The translations under genes and the position numbers were made by a program. DNA of 64,000 nucleotides from Gemmatimonas sp. GTDB taxonomy: Bacteria; Gemmatimonadota; Gemmatimonadetes; Gemmatimonadales; Gemmatimonadaceae. The notes under the pieces were generated by a model, which saw only the letters and a list, made by a program, of their open reading frames with translations, was not told the DNA's origin and did no database searches. Location of the stretch: contig JAAVWC010000002.1 of assembly GCA_023910675.1 (NCBI GenBank), positions 62,001-126,000 of the forward strand, given 5' to 3'. This document shows, one piece after another, positions 61,275-64,000 of this stretch (position 1 is its first letter; every line of letters starts with the position of its first letter).

Positions 61275-62638
61275 CTACCGCGCTCCGCCATTGCGCAGTT
61301 CTCTCTGGTGGATGGGGTGCTTCCAAAGGATCTTGGCGTTCTGGTCGCGGACCGTAATCGTCAAGACGCGATCGGCACGAGGTCCGGTGACTTCGAGCAG
61401 GGCAAAGTTGCGCATGGTGGTCCAGGTGCCAGGCACCCGCCACGGGTTTGGCTCTTCCGGTTCGGCGAAGGGCTTTGACGTCAGTGGCGAGATTGTGGCG
61501 TCGTACAACGCGTACATGCCGAGCCGCGGCATTTTGGTGAGTTCGGTCAGATGGCGATCGCCGGACAGGAACATCACACCGTCAATCTGTTCCTGAGCGA
61601 GCGCGGCGAGGAGCTCCCCGCGCTCGCGTCCGTAGTTGGCCATGTTCTCGTAATTCGTGAGTGGGCTCAGCACCTGTCCGCCGTTTGCCACCAGCTTGAA
61701 GGTGGCGCTGCTCGACTTGAGGGCGCCGATAAGCCAACGCAGTTGTCCCGCTCCCCAGTAATCGCCGTCGCCGGCGCGCATGTTGTTCGAGGCGCGGTAC
61801 GTCCGATCGTCCATGAGAAACACTTCGACATCACCCCAGCGGTAGCTGGTGCCGATGGCCTGTTCGGCGCCCGGTACCCCGTACTCGGGATTGGCCCAGA
61901 AGAGCTGAAACGTTTCCCGGGCGCGTGACTTGCCAGACCAGCTGCGATCGACGTCGTTGGGGCCGTAGTCATGGTCGTCCCACACGGCGTAGTGATTGGT
62001 AACGCCAAGCGACGCTGGAGCTGTGGGAGTGCGCGGTCATGGGTGTAGCGCTGCCGCATTCCTGTGCGTGACGACCAGTCGGCGTCGCGGAAGTACAGGT
62101 TGTCGCCGCCCCAGAGCATGAAGTCGGGACGTTGATCCGCGATGGCTTCGAAGATTTCGTAGCCGGCCCCATACACGTTACCAGGCACGTCGACGCGGGG
62201 ATCGGCGATGTTGCTGCAGCTGCCGAAGGCGATGCGAATGTCGCGGACACCGAAGGCACCGGACTCCCGCGGTGGCGTACGGAAGCCCAGCTCACGCCCC
62301 ATGGGAATCGTCCGCCCATTCACCTGCAATTCGTAGAGATACCGCCGGCCTTCGCGTACGCTATCGGCAAGCGCATGCACGACGAAGACATTCGAGGCGA
62401 TCGCGTCCTGTTCGGCGGTGGCGTAGCGGACGTTGGGCGCCGCGGAGTCCCAATAGACAAAGCGAACGCGTCCGGGGGCCTTGAGTTGTACCCAGAGTGC
62501 GGCCTCGCGCAGTGTGGCGTAGCCGGCCATGGGTCCGGATGACACGGGCGACTGCGCGGAGAGCGTGCGCCCGGTGGCGCAGAGCAGCAGCGCGGAAGAC
62601 GCGGCGCCCAACACGCGGTGTCGGAGTGTGATGGTCAT
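61275..62638 (-). pseudogene. phoD-like phosphatase/phosphodiesterase gene with a frameshift
   Basis: Two overlapping frames together give one PhoD-family (alkaline phosphatase D) protein of about 454 residues. The first frame has a signal peptide (SSALLLCATGRTLSAQ), the N-terminal domain, and GGDNLYFRDADWSS. The second continues with GVTNHYAVWDDHDYGPND, then FLSGDRHLTELT. The frame changes near 62002-62010, where one base appears to be missing in CGCTTGGCGTT; with a base restored the protein reads straight through as RFGVTNHYAVWDDHDYG. Either a real loss of function or a sequencing error. It starts three bases after the TonB-receptor gene. Confidence 0.75.
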
Positions 62639-62641
62639 GGT

Positions 62642-64000
62642 TCAGAACCGGTAGGCCATACCGGCCTGCATCTGGTATGGGGTGCCCGACTTGAGGAGCA
62701 CACCGGCGTTCTGATTGACGTTGTAGCGATAGCGCCTGGTGGTCTGGTCGAAGCCCACGACGTTGAGCAGTGTCTGACGTGAGCCGCCGGTGTAGTTGGC
62801 GCCCCAGTTCGAGTTGAGCAGATTGGGGAGATTGAACACGTCGAGCGTGAACTCCGCGTTCTGTCCACCGAACGTACGGAACGTTTTCGACAGTCGCAGA
62901 TCGAGGCGCTGCTGCCAGGGATTGTAGATCGCGTTGCGCTTGGCGATGGTGCCCACGTTGTCACGGAGATACTGGGCGACGATGCTGTTGGGGTTATCCA
63001 TCAGCGTTTGCATACCGGTGGCAATAGCGGCCGGCGTGGCAGGATCCTTCGGGTCGAAGATGAACGCGAGGTCGTTGGCGAGCGGCGACGCGTCGCCATT
63101 CACGTCGCGACTGGTAACGAGCGACAACGGCGTGCCACTCGCGCCCACATAGCGCGCGCTGATCTTGAAGCCCCAGATGGCCGGCAGCGCACCGAAGGCG
63201 ACGAGCTTGTGACGGAAGTCGGCATCCGACTGGCCCCAGAGTGAACCAAGATCATTGGGATCACCGGCGTTGGTCGTGTTGAGTGCGCTTCCCGACACGC
63301 AACAGTTGTAGGTGGAGTTGTCGCGGGTGTTGTTGAGCGTGTACGAGAAGTTCACCGCGGCATCACGATACGGACTGGCGCCCATTTCGAACGTGAATGC
63401 CTTCTGTTCGAGACGTCCGACGGACACGAGTTCCATGACGCGCCCGATTTCGGTGGTGCGGAAGCCGTTCACGTTGAACGTACCACCGGTGGCATCGATG
63501 GTGGCCGCAGGTACCCACACGGGGCGATTGGCTTCGTTGTCAACGCGGAAGAACGGCTCCGCCGGACGGTTGCGATCGACGTAGTGGTAGTTGTTCCAGC
63601 CGTTCGCGTAGAAGAGCGTGGCGCCGGCGGTGAGCCGGTCGCTGATCTTGCGCTGGTACGAGAGATTCGCCTTCGCGGTCGTCGGCGACTGGTAGTTCTC
63701 GTTGATGAGGTCCACGCGCGTCGTGGTCGCCACACCGGGCAACAGGCCGGGAACGGTGGAGGGGTCAGCGCGGAAGCGCGTGTAATCGGGGGCTGGCACA
63801 TCAGTGCCACGTACGTCGATACCCGCCTGCTCCATGCCGCTGTTCAAGATGTGATTCACGTGCGCGTAGTAGTGCGGCTGCGCGGTAAACAAGCCACCGC
63901 CAGCGCGTACCAGATTGCGTCCGTCGCCCGTGATGTCCCACACCGCCGATACGCGCGGCTGAATGTTGCTGAAGTCGGACGGGGTGTTGTCGGTGCGCAG
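62642..64000 (-). CDS. TonB-dependent receptor-type outer-membrane protein (C-terminal part)
   Basis: 453 residues in the window; the gene continues beyond it. It is the C-terminal beta-barrel of an OmpA-associated or TonB-dependent outer-membrane receptor. It opens with [20 protein letters not shown], typical of the barrel of carboxypeptidase-regulatory-like receptors. Many amphipathic strands follow and it ends in the aromatic AGMAYRF expected of barrel insertion. It stops three bases before phoD, so the pair may serve uptake and cleavage of an organic phosphate or phosphodiester; that is inference. Confidence 0.85.
   Translation of the reverse strand: MRTDNTPSDFSNIQPRVSAVWDITGDGRNLVRAGGGLFTAQPHYYAHVNHILNSGMEQAGIDVRGTDVPAPDYTRFRADPSTVPGLLPGVATTTRVDLINENYQSPTTAKANLSYQRKISDRLTAGATLFYANGWNNYHYVDRNRPAEPFFRVDNEANRPVWVPAATIDATGGTFNVNGFRTTEIGRVMELVSVGRLEQKAFTFEMGASPYRDAAVNFSYTLNNTRDNSTYNCCVSGSALNTTNAGDPNDLGSLWGQSDADFRHKLVAFGALPAIWGFKISARYVGASGTPLSLVTSRDVNGDASPLANDLAFIFDPKDPATPAAIATGMQTLMDNPNSIVAQYLRDNVGTIAKRNAIYNPWQQRLDLRLSKTFRTFGGQNAEFTLDVFNLPNLLNSNWGANYTGGSRQTLLNVVGFDQTTRRYRYNVNQNAGVLLKSGTPYQMQAGMAYRF

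Overview
This window looks like chromosomal DNA from a high-GC, Gram-negative, outer-membrane-bearing bacterium. My best guess is a member of the Gemmatimonadota. The pointers are TonB-dependent receptors of the type with a carboxypeptidase-regulatory-like start, two PEP-CTERM proteins, a Tat-exported TldD/TldE pair, a Ser/Thr kinase fused to TPRs, GC-rich codon use and small lipoproteins. The phylum assignment is inference from gene content. No rRNA, tRNA or CRISPR array was seen.

Layout. 1-450: two tandem genes for tiny exported cysteine-rich peptides. 460-1837: an intact IS256-family insertion sequence with an 8-bp target duplication. 2.2-12.4 kb: Uma2-type nuclease, Tex, a SWIM-SNF2 helicase and tldD-tldE. 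12.4-19.3 kb: envelope and secreted functions (PEP-CTERM protein, ExeM-like nuclease, M19 dipeptidase, HPF/RaiA-like protein, OmpA-like lipoprotein). 19.5-24.9 kb: a translationally coupled nucleoside-type ABC importer operon that also contains a Nif3-like gene. 24.9-31.6 kb: a chromosome-segregation/origin-type neighbourhood (parB, parA, two parS sites, a SIMPL protein, mnmG) holding two arrays of a 120-bp palindromic tandem repeat. 31.7-35.3 kb: a receptor remnant and a secreted-protein/LytS/LytTR operon. 35.4-41 kb: a serine hydrolase lipoprotein, a decayed stretch with a collapsed lon pseudogene and a duplicated mnmG 5' end, and a PEP-CTERM trypsin. 41-51.7 kb: metabolic, membrane, sigma-factor and small exported genes. 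51.7-61.1 kb: kinase-TPR, acyltransferase, ABC-F, a large outer-membrane-type protein and an aminotransferase. 61.2-64 kb: a frameshifted phoD behind a TonB-dependent receptor that runs off the window end.

The most unusual property is the amount of palindromic repetitive DNA between genes. I distinguish three families. Family A has variable hairpins, most ending in GTTGAACTG/CAGTTCAAC or a close variant. Family B has MITE-like elements of 187-190 bp with long inverted termini; two of them bracket the OmpA-lipoprotein gene. Family C is a 120-bp palindromic unit, found singly at about 40.9 and 59.7 kb but amplified to 8 copies between two parS sites and to 5 copies just upstream of mnmG. The units contain no stop codons in several frames, so they create long false ORFs. 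The parS-array-parS structure and the paired cysteine-rich peptides are the two features I would follow up first.
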